NCBI RefSeq assembly: GCF_019084045.1
Contig: NZ_JAHRED010000002.1
Location: forward strand, 62,001 to 126,000
Length of the DNA stretch: 64,000 bases
Direction of reading: 5' to 3'
Origin: Paeniglutamicibacter quisquiliarum
GTDB lineage: Bacteria; Actinomycetota; Actinomycetes; Actinomycetales; Micrococcaceae
Of this stretch, positions 44,008 through 52,865 are shown piece after piece (the stretch's first letter is position 1; the number at the start of each line of letters is the position of its first letter). Position numbers and translations under genes: made by a program. Under the pieces are notes generated by a model. The model saw only the letters and a list, made by a program, of their open reading frames with translations. It made no database searches and was not told the DNA's origin.

Positions 44008-45696
44008 CTACGGTGCGAACCAGAGCGTGGTTTCCCCCGGGACCAGCGCGGGCGGCACGGGCGGCGCACCGCTGGCCACGACGATCCTTTCCGGGTCCAG
44101 TCCCTCGGGCAGCGCCGCCGGCGTGGCGCCGAAGTTGGTGAGCACCTCCCACCCGTTGGGCCGGCGGTAGTGCGCGAGCGTGGCATCGGGTGCCGATACC
44201 CAGTGGAGGGACTCGGTGGTTTGCAGCGTGCGGCGCCATGCCAGGGCGCTGCGATAGAACTCCAGGGTGGAGTCCTTCACCCCGTCCTGGGCGTTGACGG
44301 CGTGGTCGGCAAACCAGTCGGGCTGGGGCAGCCACGGCGGGCCGCCGAAGCCCAGGTGCTCTTCCTGCGCATTCCAGGGCAACGGCACGCGGCAGCCGTC
44401 GCGGCCCTTGACCCTGTTCCCGGTGCGGAACCAGGTGGGATCCCGCAGTGCGTCCAGGGGCAGGTCCGCGGCCTCCAGGAGGCCAAGTTCCTCGCCTTGG
44501 TAGAGGTAGGCGGAGCCCGGCAGGCCCAGCATGAACAGCGTCGCCGCGCGGGCCCGTCGCAGCCCGCGCGCCGGATCGGTTGCGGGTTCCTTGCCGCCGG
44601 AGAGCAGCCACGCATCCTGGGCAGCGGCGTCGGTGCCGTCGGGCAGGGAGTAGCGCGAGGCATGGCGCACCACGTCGTGGTTGGAGAACACCCAGGTGGA
44701 GGATGCGCCGGAGGCTTCGGCCTCCTCCAGGCACCGCGCCACGATGTCGCGGAACGCGGCGGCCGCAAAGGGGGCCTGCAACAGATCGAAGTTGAAGGCC
44801 TGCCCCAGACCGGTGGGCCGGGCGTAGCGCAGGCGCCGGTCGGTGAAGGGAACCCAGGCCTCGGCCACGGCAATGCGCGGCGGGTCGTATTCGTTGAGCA
44901 CCGAACGCCAGCCCGCATAGATCTCGTGGACCTCGTCGCGGTCAAAGAGCACGTCGCTGCCGTCATCGACGATGATTTCCAGCGAGGGCTTGGAGCGCAG
45001 CGGATGTGCCATGTCCTTGACCAGCGCATGCGCCACGTCGACGCGGAAGCCGTCCACGCCGCGGTCCGCCCAGAAGCGCAGCGTGGTGTGGAAGTCCTCG
45101 CGGACCTCCGGGTTGTCCCAGTTCAGGTCCGGCTGTTCGGAGGCGAAGAGGTGCAGGTACCACTGCCCCGGCGCCCCGGCGTTTTCCCCGGCGGCTTCGG
45201 TGACGCGGGTCCAGGCCGGTCCGCCGAAGTGCGAAGGCCAGTCCGAGGGCGGGAGTTCGCCGTTTTCGCCCAGCCCGTCGCGGAAGTGGTAGCGGGCCCG
45301 CTCGGGGGAGCCGGGTGCCGCTGCCAGGGCGGCGGTGAACCATTCGTGGCGGTTGGAGGAGTGGTTGGGCACCACATCGGCGATGACCTTGATGTTTGCG
45401 GCATGGGCGGCCGCGACCAGGGCGTCGAAGTCCTCCAGCGTTCCCAGGCGCGGGTCCACGTTGCGGTAGTCATCGACGTCGTATCCGCCGTCGGCCAGGG
45501 CGGAGGGGTAGAACGGGGAGAGCCAGATCGCGTCGATGCCCAGGTTCGCGAGGTAGCCCATGCGCGAGGTCACCCCCGGCAGGTCGCCCACCCCGTCACC
45601 CGAGGCGTCGGCGAAGCTGCGCGGATAGACCTGGTAGACGGCGGCCTGGCGCCACCAATTGGCATCGAGTGCGGTGGTTTCAGCGTGCTCGTTCAT
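44008..45696 (-). CDS. GH13 alpha-glucosidase / oligo-alpha-glucosidase
   Basis: 562 residues, alpha-amylase superfamily. The catalytic nucleophile is Asp220 in GVDGFRVDVAHALVKD, the acid/base Glu279 in IAVAEAWV, and the third carboxylate Asp341 in VFSNHDVVRH. VYPRSFADASGDGVGDLPG is typical of oligo-1,6-glucosidase and alpha-glucosidase (GH13 subfamily 30-like). No signal peptide, so it acts on imported sugars. It is last in the operon, its ATG sharing one base with the permease stop (TAATG). It could cut the glucose parts of oligosaccharides released by the GH36 enzyme. Confidence 0.9.
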   Translation of the reverse strand: MNEHAETTALDANWWRQAAVYQVYPRSFADASGDGVGDLPGVTSRMGYLANLGIDAIWLSPFYPSALADGGYDVDDYRNVDPRLGTLEDFDALVAAAHAANIKVIADVVPNHSSNRHEWFTAALAAAPGSPERARYHFRDGLGENGELPPSDWPSHFGGPAWTRVTEAAGENAGAPGQWYLHLFASEQPDLNWDNPEVREDFHTTLRFWADRGVDGFRVDVAHALVKDMAHPLRSKPSLEIIVDDGSDVLFDRDEVHEIYAGWRSVLNEYDPPRIAVAEAWVPFTDRRLRYARPTGLGQAFNFDLLQAPFAAAAFRDIVARCLEEAEASGASSTWVFSNHDVVRHASRYSLPDGTDAAAQDAWLLSGGKEPATDPARGLRRARAATLFMLGLPGSAYLYQGEELGLLEAADLPLDALRDPTWFRTGNRVKGRDGCRVPLPWNAQEEHLGFGGPPWLPQPDWFADHAVNAQDGVKDSTLEFYRSALAWRRTLQTTESLHWVSAPDATLAHYRRPNGWEVLTNFGATPAALPEGLDPERIVVASGAPPVPPALVPGETTLWFAP

Positions 45697-46601
45697 TATT
45701 TGATGGATCCTCTCATGACACCGGAAATAACCCAGCGTTGTGCAAATAGGTAGACCAGCAGAAGTGGTGCCATCGCCATCAGGTACGAGGCGAATGCGGT
45801 GGAATAGTCGGTGTTGAACTGGCTCTGGAAGACGTACTGGACCAGGGGGAGGGTGCGGGTGGTCGGATCGGAAAGAATCACCAGGGGTAGCAGGAAGTCG
45901 TTCCAGGCCCAGAGGCAGGTCAGGATTCCCACCGTCGCATTCATGGGCGTCAACAACGGGAAGATGACCTTCCAGAAGGTGGTCCAGTGGCTGGCCCCGT
46001 CCATGATGGCCGCCTCCTCGAGTTCCGGGGGGATCGACTTGATGAATGCCGTGTAGACGAAGATGTTGAAGCTCAGCCCGTAGACCGTGTAGAGAAGGAA
46101 CAGCCCGACCGGGTTGTCCAGGCCCAACAGTGCGGTTTCCTTGGTCACCGGCAGCATGATGATGGGGAACGGGACAAAGAGCGCGGCGATGAAGAAATAG
46201 TAGAGGGCCTTGAAGAATGGCCGATTCATGTTGCGTGCGATGGCGTAGGCAACCATGGAATTGGTGATGATCGTCAGGACCACGGCCGAGGCCGTCACGA
46301 TTCCGGAGACCAGCAGGGCGTTGGGGAAGTTGGTGAGTTCCCAGGCCTTGGTGAAGTTCTCGGGGTGGATACTGGTGGGCAGCTCGAATCCGGTTCCGCC
46401 GAGCTGGTCCGAAGACTTCAACGCGGTGACCACGGTGAAGTACAACGGGATGAGGACAGTCAGCGAAAGCACTGCCACCAGGGCGGTGAGCGGAACATTG
46501 ACGTTGGAAATTCTTCGCTTCTCCACCGGACCGTGCGGCGGAGTGGATCCGGAATCCTGTTCGCCGCTCACGGACTGCTTGGTTATGGGTTGTGTGCTCA
46601 C
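45696..46601 (-). CDS. Carbohydrate ABC transporter permease (MalG-like)
   Basis: 301 residues with six membrane helices and the binding-protein-dependent permease coupling loop EEAAIMDGASHWTTFWKVIFPLLTP. The N terminus is cytoplasmic. It begins ATGA-overlapping the upstream permease and ends at the GH13 start. It pairs with the MalF-like subunit. Confidence 0.92.
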   Translation of the reverse strand: MSTQPITKQSVSGEQDSGSTPPHGPVEKRRISNVNVPLTALVAVLSLTVLIPLYFTVVTALKSSDQLGGTGFELPTSIHPENFTKAWELTNFPNALLVSGIVTASAVVLTIITNSMVAYAIARNMNRPFFKALYYFFIAALFVPFPIIMLPVTKETALLGLDNPVGLFLLYTVYGLSFNIFVYTAFIKSIPPELEEAAIMDGASHWTTFWKVIFPLLTPMNATVGILTCLWAWNDFLLPLVILSDPTTRTLPLVQYVFQSQFNTDYSTAFASYLMAMAPLLLVYLFAQRWVISGVMRGSIK

Positions 46602-47518
46602 GAGAAATCGGCCTCCTTGCGTTGTAGGGTCCGCATCTGCAGCAGCGAAAGGACCACGATGACGATCAGGTAAACAACCGAGTTGGCCATTTGGTAGCCG
46701 TATTCCCCACCTTGGAATCCGCCCCGGTAGATGACCATGGCCACCGATTCAGTGCTGGTGCCCGGTCCGCCGCCTGTCAGTGCAACGATCTGGTCAAAGG
46801 CCTGCAGCAGGCCCTTGAGTGCGAGCACCATGTTGATGGTGAAGAACGCGGAAATCATGGGAAAGGTGATGGAGGTGAATTGCCGCCAGTGCGACGCCCC
46901 ATCGAGGCTTGCAGCCTCGTAGAGTTCCGCGGGGACCGTTTGCAGTCCTGCCAGGTAGATGATCACGCTAAAGGCGATCGACTGCCAGGCCGTCACCCCG
47001 ACGATGCCCAACCACGCAAGATCGGGGTTGGTGAGAATAGAGGAGGAAAGCCACTCGATACCCAGCGCCTGGCCAATGAGCGGCAGGTTGTTGGAGAGCA
47101 GGTAGTTGAAGACGTAGCCGACGATCAGCACCGAAAGCACGTTCGGGATGAAGAAGATCCCGCGGAACGCGGTCTGGAACTTGATTTTCGCATTCAGCAA
47201 CAGGGCAATGAAAAGGGCGCCGACGTTCACCACGATCGTGGTGGTCGTGGCGAAGAGGAAGGTGAACGCGTACGAGGAGAGAATCCTGTCGTCCCTGAAC
47301 AAATTCACGTAGTTCCCGAAGCCGACAAAATTCCATTCGCCGTATCCCGCGTAGTTGGTGAAGCTATAGAAGATGCCGGTCAGCGCCGGAATGGTGTGAA
47401 GTACGACGAAGAGCAGGAGGGCAGGGATCACCATCCAGTAGAACGTTCGATTCACTGTTTCGCTGCGCAGTTTGTTCCTTGCGGGGCCCGCGGCGAGGCG
47501 TGGTGCGCCCATGGTCAT
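46598..47518 (-). CDS. Carbohydrate ABC transporter permease (MalF-like)
   Basis: 306 residues with six membrane helices and the coupling loop LYEAASLDGASHWRQFTSITFPMI. It overlaps the binding-protein gene by ATGA and the MalG-like gene by ATGA, so translation is tightly coupled. No ATPase gene is present in the operon. Confidence 0.92.
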   Translation of the reverse strand: MTMGAPRLAAGPARNKLRSETVNRTFYWMVIPALLLFVVLHTIPALTGIFYSFTNYAGYGEWNFVGFGNYVNLFRDDRILSSYAFTFLFATTTTIVVNVGALFIALLLNAKIKFQTAFRGIFFIPNVLSVLIVGYVFNYLLSNNLPLIGQALGIEWLSSSILTNPDLAWLGIVGVTAWQSIAFSVIIYLAGLQTVPAELYEAASLDGASHWRQFTSITFPMISAFFTINMVLALKGLLQAFDQIVALTGGGPGTSTESVAMVIYRGGFQGGEYGYQMANSVVYLIVIVVLSLLQMRTLQRKEADFS

Positions 47519-48810
47519 TCCCCTTTCTTCGTTGAGGTGCGGGCGGCGGCCTTCGCAAATTCGCGGTCCGCCCGGTCGAGGAATGCGGCCGTGTCGCCGT
47601 CAAGCATGAACTGCTGCAGCATTGCCGTGAACGGAATGCTGGTGGGTACCTGGTGGTCGAAGTAGCCGATCACCCTGCCCTGATCGAAAATTTCCTGGAC
47701 TCCGGCCAGGGCCGGATCCGTGATTGGCCCGGCATCCGTCAGCGGCACGAGTGCGGACTGTCCCGCGGCGTATTTTTTCATCGCCTCGCTGCTCATCAGG
47801 AACTCTATGAACGCCGCGGCTTCCTTCGGATGCTTGGTGTCCCGTCCCATCGCCAACGTGACGTCGACACCCGTGACCAGGGTTGTGTCGGCCGGGTCGT
47901 TGGTGGTCGGGTAGGGGAACGACGCGATCCTTGCCTCGGGGTTTGCGGCCCGGATAGCGGGAATCGCGAAGCTGCCCTGGAGGTACATGGCCGATTTTCC
48001 CGCGGCAAAGGCGGCGTTCCCGTCGCTGTAGCCGTCGCTGTCTGCACCGGGCTGGCGGTAGCCGAAGAGCTGCTTGAGCTTCTCGGCGGCCTCCACCCCG
48101 TCCGCGGCGAAACTATGTGTCCCTGTCTGCGGGCTCCACGAGGAGGAGCGGATATCTTCGAAGAATCCAGCCGGTTTGAGATTTCCGGCAAGGTTCACAT
48201 AGGTGGGCAGGACCGTCCATGCATCCTTGAGCGTCAGGTGGAACGGTGCCACCCCGTTGTCCTTGAAGGTGTCCGCCGCGGCAATGAGCTCATCCCAGGT
48301 ACGTGGAACCTCGACGTTGTATTTGGCGAAGATGTCGGGGTTGTAGAGGATCGCGCTGGCGTTGTTTGCAAAGGGCAGGCCGTTGGTCTCGCTGCCGTGG
48401 CAGGTTCCCAAGGAGTTCAGGATTTCCTGGACCTCGGGTTTGACCCGGGAGGCGGAGGGAAAGGCCGATAGGTCAGCGAACACACAGGACCCAGCCAGGT
48501 CCGCGAAATTCCCGTTGCCGTTGAGCGTGAGCACGTCGGGGGTTTTGCCCTTGACGAGCAGTGTGCGGATGGCGGTATCCGGGTCGGGAACGGCATTGAT
48601 GACCACGTCTACATCCGGATTCTGGGCTTCGAATTCGGCGACAAGGGCCTTGAATTCGGTGACGGCCTCGGGTTTGAACTGAAAGAAGTCCAACGTCACG
48701 CGGCCCTCGCCGGCCGGGGCGCAGGCAGCCAACGAGGCTCCGAGTGCCACCGTCAGGAAGGCGCCGGCGAGGCATCGCCAGGTGCTCGGGCGGGGTTTTT
48801 CGTTGTTCAC
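47515..48810 (-). CDS. Sugar-binding lipoprotein of ABC transporter
   Basis: 431 residues. A lipoprotein signal peptide (WRCLAGAFLTVALGASLAAC) ends at a lipobox LAAC, so Cys30 is the lipid anchor on the membrane outside. The mature protein is a group 1 solute-binding protein: FEAQNPDVDVVINAVPDPDTA near the start, then a hinge region and GKSAMYLQGSFAIPA. It is nine bases after the alpha-galactosidase gene and overlaps the first permease. Together with the GH36 and GH13 genes this suggests uptake of alpha-galactosides such as raffinose or melibiose. Confidence 0.92.
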   Translation of the reverse strand: MNNEKPRPSTWRCLAGAFLTVALGASLAACAPAGEGRVTLDFFQFKPEAVTEFKALVAEFEAQNPDVDVVINAVPDPDTAIRTLLVKGKTPDVLTLNGNGNFADLAGSCVFADLSAFPSASRVKPEVQEILNSLGTCHGSETNGLPFANNASAILYNPDIFAKYNVEVPRTWDELIAAADTFKDNGVAPFHLTLKDAWTVLPTYVNLAGNLKPAGFFEDIRSSSWSPQTGTHSFAADGVEAAEKLKQLFGYRQPGADSDGYSDGNAAFAAGKSAMYLQGSFAIPAIRAANPEARIASFPYPTTNDPADTTLVTGVDVTLAMGRDTKHPKEAAAFIEFLMSSEAMKKYAAGQSALVPLTDAGPITDPALAGVQEIFDQGRVIGYFDHQVPTSIPFTAMLQQFMLDGDTAAFLDRADREFAKAAARTSTKKGE

Positions 48811-48819
48811 GGTTGCTCC

Positions 48820-50967
48820 TTAGCCGTCGGTCCGGTCAAGCATGATCAGTACCGATTGCTCGGGGAACAGGACGGGCGACTGCAGGCCCATCGTTCCCAG
48901 GGTGGCACCACTGAGGACGTGCGGGGTTTGTGTCCAGGAAAGCGCTGACTGGCCATTGCCCACCGCATCATTCAGCGGTTCGCTCAGTCGCACCCGATAC
49001 CTGGCCGCGGGGTTCAAGCCAGGCAGGGTGAAACGTCCGGCGGGGTAGGTGAGCGAGGCCTCCCGCAGCGTGAAGGCGAAGACTGCCCGCGTGGCATCGG
49101 CGGCAACCACGCCCCGGATGTCGATGGCGGCATCGGGATGATCAGCGTGGACGCTGTCCCCGCTGTGGAAGAGGGCTCGATTTTCCTTGTGGAAGTCCAC
49201 CCACTGCGCGAGCTCGGCGCTCAGGGAATCGTCGATCCGGGCGATGTTCCATTCAATCCCAAAGTGGCCGAAGATCGCGGTGCGTGCCATGAACCCCAGG
49301 TCGTGCCTGCGCCCGGTGGAGTGGGAACGGGGCCCGCCGATATGGGCACCCATGAGTTCGTAGGGGATCAGCAGGTTGGTGTTTTCCTGGTTGTCCAGCC
49401 GCTCGATCGGATCGATGCAATCGGAGGTCCAGATGCGGTCGGTGTGTTCGAGGATGCCCAGGTCGACGCGGGCGCCACCGGATGCGCAGCTTTCAATTTC
49501 AAGTCCCGGGTGCCGGGCCTTGAGCTCGGCGAGCAGCCGGTAGAGCGCAAGCGTGGTTTCGCGGACCGCGGCGGTTCCGCTGTGCGCGTGGGACGCTTCG
49601 AGCAGGTCGCGGTTGTGGTCCCACTTGATGTAGCCGATGGGGTACTTCGTGAGCAGGCTGTCGAGGCGTTCCAGGAGGTACGCGTAGCAATCGGGATGCG
49701 AAAGGTTGAGGACCTGTTGCTGGCGCGCGGCCACCGGCCAGCGGCCGGCCGTGTGCAGGATCCAGTCGGGGTGGTTGCGTGCCAGGTCGCTGTCCGGATT
49801 CACCATTTCGGGTTCGAACCAAAGCCCGAATTCCAGGCCGAGCCCGGTCACGTGGTCGATGAGCGGGGACAGTCCGTGGGGCCAAACGCCCGGGTCGACA
49901 AACCAGTCGCCGAGTCCGGCGGTGTCGTCGCGGCGGCCATTGAACCAGCCGTCGTCGAGTACGAAGCGTTCGACGCCCACGGTGGCTGCCTTGTCGGCAA
50001 GGTCCTTGAGGGTCTGCAGGTCGTGGTCGAAGTACACGGCCTCCCAGGTGTTGAGGGTGACGGGGCGTGGCCTTCGCGGGTGCTGGGGCCGGCCCCGCAG
50101 GTCCTTGTGGAATCGGGCAGAGAGCTGGTCCGTTCCATGCCCCCAGGAGCCGAGCGCCCACGGGGTGCTGTAGCTGCTCCCCGGTTCCAAGGTGAGTTCC
50201 CCGGGCAGCAGCAGTTCCCCGGCGGTGATGAAGTTGTCGGAGGTGATGGTTCGCTCGGCGCTTAGCCGGTGGTTGCCGCTCCACGCCAGGTGGACGCCGT
50301 GGACAAGGCCCGAGCGGTGTCCGAACTGCGTCTCCCCGGCCAGCATCAATAGGCTGGCGTCGGCGCCGGGCCGGCCGCGACGAGATTCCCTCACGTGCGA
50401 GCCGACCGTCAGGGGTCGGCGCTGGGCGCTGCGTTCCTTGAGGTGGCGACCGGTGCTGTCCTGGATCGTGGTTGCGGTGTGCGGCAGCGGGAACACGGTG
50501 GAGAGCCTGTTGACCAGGTAGGCACCGGGACCGGAGTTTGTCAGCGTGTGGCGCTGGGAGAGCACTCCGTTGGCACTGAGCCGAAGCTCGGTGACCAATT
50601 CGAGGCCGGCGTCGGGGTCATCGGCGCTGATGGACAGGGCGTGTTCGTCGGACCGGATTCTGCTGGTGGCCAGGGCGGTGGCCCATGACCGGGAGGTGCG
50701 GTGTCCCTCGAGTGCAGGAGAGTGCTGCCATCCGAAGCGTTCCTGGGGGAAGATGCCCAACCGGGCAGGTTGGTCGATCCCGCCGGAGACGCGTTGGGGA
50801 CGTGCTGCGCTGGCAAGATCCCGCAGTTCGTTTTCATCGAGCTCACCGGTGTCCGGGCCCCAGTGGATGATCGTTGGCATCCCGGCGGTGGTTGCATCGA
50901 TGATGACGGAGGTGCCACCGCGGTGGAGCTGGTGGTACGGCGCGAAGGGGTGGTCTGTCGTGGTCAT
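48820..50967 (-). CDS. Alpha-galactosidase (GH36)
   Basis: 715 residues of glycoside hydrolase family 36. The nucleophile is Asp450 in YIKWDHNRD and the acid/base Asp516 in WTSDCIDPIERLDNQ. LWFEPEMVNPDSDL and the C-terminal domain GAHIGGPRSHSTGRRHDL are typical of the bacterial family. It removes terminal alpha-galactose from melibiose, raffinose and similar sugars. No signal peptide, so it is intracellular. It is the first gene of the operon, and a dyad lies just upstream of its start. Confidence 0.95.
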   Translation of the reverse strand: MTTTDHPFAPYHQLHRGGTSVIIDATTAGMPTIIHWGPDTGELDENELRDLASAARPQRVSGGIDQPARLGIFPQERFGWQHSPALEGHRTSRSWATALATSRIRSDEHALSISADDPDAGLELVTELRLSANGVLSQRHTLTNSGPGAYLVNRLSTVFPLPHTATTIQDSTGRHLKERSAQRRPLTVGSHVRESRRGRPGADASLLMLAGETQFGHRSGLVHGVHLAWSGNHRLSAERTITSDNFITAGELLLPGELTLEPGSSYSTPWALGSWGHGTDQLSARFHKDLRGRPQHPRRPRPVTLNTWEAVYFDHDLQTLKDLADKAATVGVERFVLDDGWFNGRRDDTAGLGDWFVDPGVWPHGLSPLIDHVTGLGLEFGLWFEPEMVNPDSDLARNHPDWILHTAGRWPVAARQQQVLNLSHPDCYAYLLERLDSLLTKYPIGYIKWDHNRDLLEASHAHSGTAAVRETTLALYRLLAELKARHPGLEIESCASGGARVDLGILEHTDRIWTSDCIDPIERLDNQENTNLLIPYELMGAHIGGPRSHSTGRRHDLGFMARTAIFGHFGIEWNIARIDDSLSAELAQWVDFHKENRALFHSGDSVHADHPDAAIDIRGVVAADATRAVFAFTLREASLTYPAGRFTLPGLNPAARYRVRLSEPLNDAVGNGQSALSWTQTPHVLSGATLGTMGLQSPVLFPEQSVLIMLDRTDG

Positions 50968-50970
50968 CTA

Positions 50971-50991
50971 TTATTTTTACTCCAAAACTAA
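50971..50991 (-). promoter_or_regulatory. ROK-type operator at the alpha-galactosidase start
   Basis: TTATTTTT, five bases, AAAACTAA: eight-base arms complementary at seven of eight positions, four bases upstream of the GH36 start codon. AT-rich dyads of this kind are typical operators of ROK/XylR-NagC repressors, and the ROK gene is the divergent neighbour. It covers the probable ribosome-binding site region, so binding would block expression. Confidence 0.55.
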
Positions 50992-51105
50992 TGAGTGTGT
51001 CAAGCACCACACAATCAGGCGAAAAGTGGGTATTTGATCGCCCGCGCCTAGATCCTTTGGCGGGTTGAGTCGATATTTATGACCGAAATGAAATAAACTG
51101 GTCGC

Positions 51106-52302
51106 ATGTCACCCGAAGCCATGACGAGCAGCGACTCAATCGCCACACGCAACCAGCCCGCTGGGCAGTCGGCCGACCGGATTCCGTTGCTCAGTGAACC
51201 GGAATTGGAAGTGGCCAGGGCCATTCTGATCCATGGCCCCAGCTCCAGGGGGGAGCTCTCCCAGCGGCTGAATCTCAGTGCAGCCAGCCTGACCCGGCTG
51301 AGCAAGCCATTGCTGGATGCGGGAATCGTGAGCGAAAGCGAGCTGGTCCTCAATGGAAGCGTGGGGCGCCCCGTCCGGTTGCTCGATATCCGGCAGGAGG
51401 CCACCTTCTTCGTTGGCATCAAGATCACCGGCCAGTTGGCGCAAGGGGTGCTCACCGACCTGCGCGCCAAATCTCGGGTAAGCGCCACGCGTGACCTGCC
51501 AACCCGCGAGGTCGCGGACGTGCTTGAGGTCCTGGTGGAGCTGATCGGCGATCTCCGCGAGCGGGCCGGCCAGCAAATATCGGGGGTGGGCATCTCCCTC
51601 GGCGGCCAGATATCCGACGGGATGGCCATCGAACGGGCACCGTTCCTGGGCTGGCGCAATGTCCCGCTTGGAGACCTGTTGCATCAACGCACGGGCCTGC
51701 CGGTCCTGGTCGAAAACGACGTGACGGCACTCGTTGCCGCCGAACAGTGGTTCGGCGTGGGGCGCGAGGCGGCGAATTTCGCTGTGGTCACCATCGGCGC
51801 GGGCGTCGGGTACGGATTGGCCATTCACCGGCAGGTGGTGCGTGGCCGGGATGCAGGTTTGGGCCTGGGCGGACATTTCCCGCTCGATCCCAACGGCCCC
51901 CTGTGTATGGAGGGGCACCGCGGTTGCTCCACGGCGATGCTTACGATCCCCAGCATCTGTGCGCAGATTTCCACCGCCCTGCTTCGCGAAGTCGGCTACG
52001 GGGAGGCGTTTGCGCTGGCCGCTGCGGGGAACAAGGTGGCCCACTCGGTGCTTCAAGCTGCTGCGCTGGCACTCGGGCGGTTCCTTGCCGCCGCAGCGAA
52101 CCTGACCATGGTCAATGTGGTGGTCCTGGGCGGGGAAGGCATCGAACTGTTCAGCAGGTTCGAGCAGACCGTACGCAGTGCACTTGCCGCGGATAGGGAC
52201 CCCGAGGCATCCGAGGTGCGGATTGCGGTCCTTTCCCCGGAGTTCGATCAATGGGCAAGAGGTGCGGCGGCGGTAGCGATCCAAAAATACGCCTTCGCCT
52301 AG
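51106..52302 (+). CDS. ROK-family transcriptional regulator
   Basis: 398 residues. The N-terminal helix-turn-helix reads ARAILIHGPSSRGELSQRLN then LSAASLTRLSKPL (about 38-70). The C-terminal ROK sugar-kinase-like domain has GISLGGQISDG and the VENDVTALVAAEQWFG loop. The zinc motif, normally CxCGxxGC, reads LCMEGHRGCSTAM, so the second Cys is Glu. It probably represses the divergent alpha-galactoside operon and responds to a sugar. The start (51106 or 51121) has no clear ribosome-binding site. Confidence 0.9.
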   Translation: MSPEAMTSSDSIATRNQPAGQSADRIPLLSEPELEVARAILIHGPSSRGELSQRLNLSAASLTRLSKPLLDAGIVSESELVLNGSVGRPVRLLDIRQEATFFVGIKITGQLAQGVLTDLRAKSRVSATRDLPTREVADVLEVLVELIGDLRERAGQQISGVGISLGGQISDGMAIERAPFLGWRNVPLGDLLHQRTGLPVLVENDVTALVAAEQWFGVGREAANFAVVTIGAGVGYGLAIHRQVVRGRDAGLGLGGHFPLDPNGPLCMEGHRGCSTAMLTIPSICAQISTALLREVGYGEAFALAAAGNKVAHSVLQAAALALGRFLAAAANLTMVNVVVLGGEGIELFSRFEQTVRSALAADRDPEASEVRIAVLSPEFDQWARGAAAVAIQKYAFA

Positions 52303-52324
52303 TGTCACGAAACCGAAACCACCA

Positions 52325-52351
52325 CGGCCCGGTCCGCGCAACGCACCGGGC
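52325..52351 (+). terminator. Hairpin after the ROK gene
   Basis: 8-bp stem GGCCCGGT/ACCGGGCC, 11-base loop, 22 bases after the ROK stop codon. No T-run. Confidence 0.45.
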
Positions 52352-52408
52352 CGGATGCGACCAGCCGACTCTCTGGAAGAATTGCCGATTTGGTCCTAGG
52401 GTCTTGGG

Positions 52409-52774
52409 ATGGGTACTTTTCGATTGCTGCGCGCCTACGAGCCCGCCGATGGCGGCTATCGGATCCTAGTTGACCGCCTGTGGCCACGCGGACTCGGCAA
52501 GGAGCGGGCGGCGCTCGATGACTGGGCCAAGGACGTCGCCCCCTCCACCGAGCTGCGCGTCGCCTTCAGCCACAAGGCCGAGCGTTTCACCGAGTTCACC
52601 GACCACTACCGCCACGAGCTGGAGGCCGGGTCCGCCGCCGCGGGGGCGCAACGGCTGCTGGGCATCGCGCGGGAACACCAGGACGTGGTGCTGCTCTACG
52701 CGGCCCGCGACACCGTGCACAACCACGCGGTGGTGCTCCTCGATTTCCTGCGCGAGGCGCAGCAGGGGACCTAG
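52409..52774 (+). CDS. DUF488-family protein
   Basis: 121 residues (MGTFRLLRAYEPADGGYRIL), with LVDRLWPRGLGKERAALDDWAKDVAPS, KAERFTEFTDHYRHEL and VVLLYAARDTVHNHAVVL, the DUF488/YeaO pattern. Function unknown, sometimes linked to stress or acid resistance. It precedes the sulfur cluster on the same strand by 91 bases without known connection. Confidence 0.88.
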   Translation: MGTFRLLRAYEPADGGYRILVDRLWPRGLGKERAALDDWAKDVAPSTELRVAFSHKAERFTEFTDHYRHELEAGSAAAGAQRLLGIAREHQDVVLLYAARDTVHNHAVVLLDFLREAQQGT

Positions 52775-52865
52775 GCCGGGACGGGCAACCGGGACCGGTG
52801 CCTCCCCGCGCCACGAACCGACATGGCGCTTGGGGGCCGGCCGACCTGCTGGATAGGCTTTGGTC

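Noticed and set aside
41162-44170. 1002-codon plus-strand frame, longer than valS
   Set aside because: Mirror of valS. The valS frame has the HIGH and KMSKS motifs and the antisense frame has no domain character.
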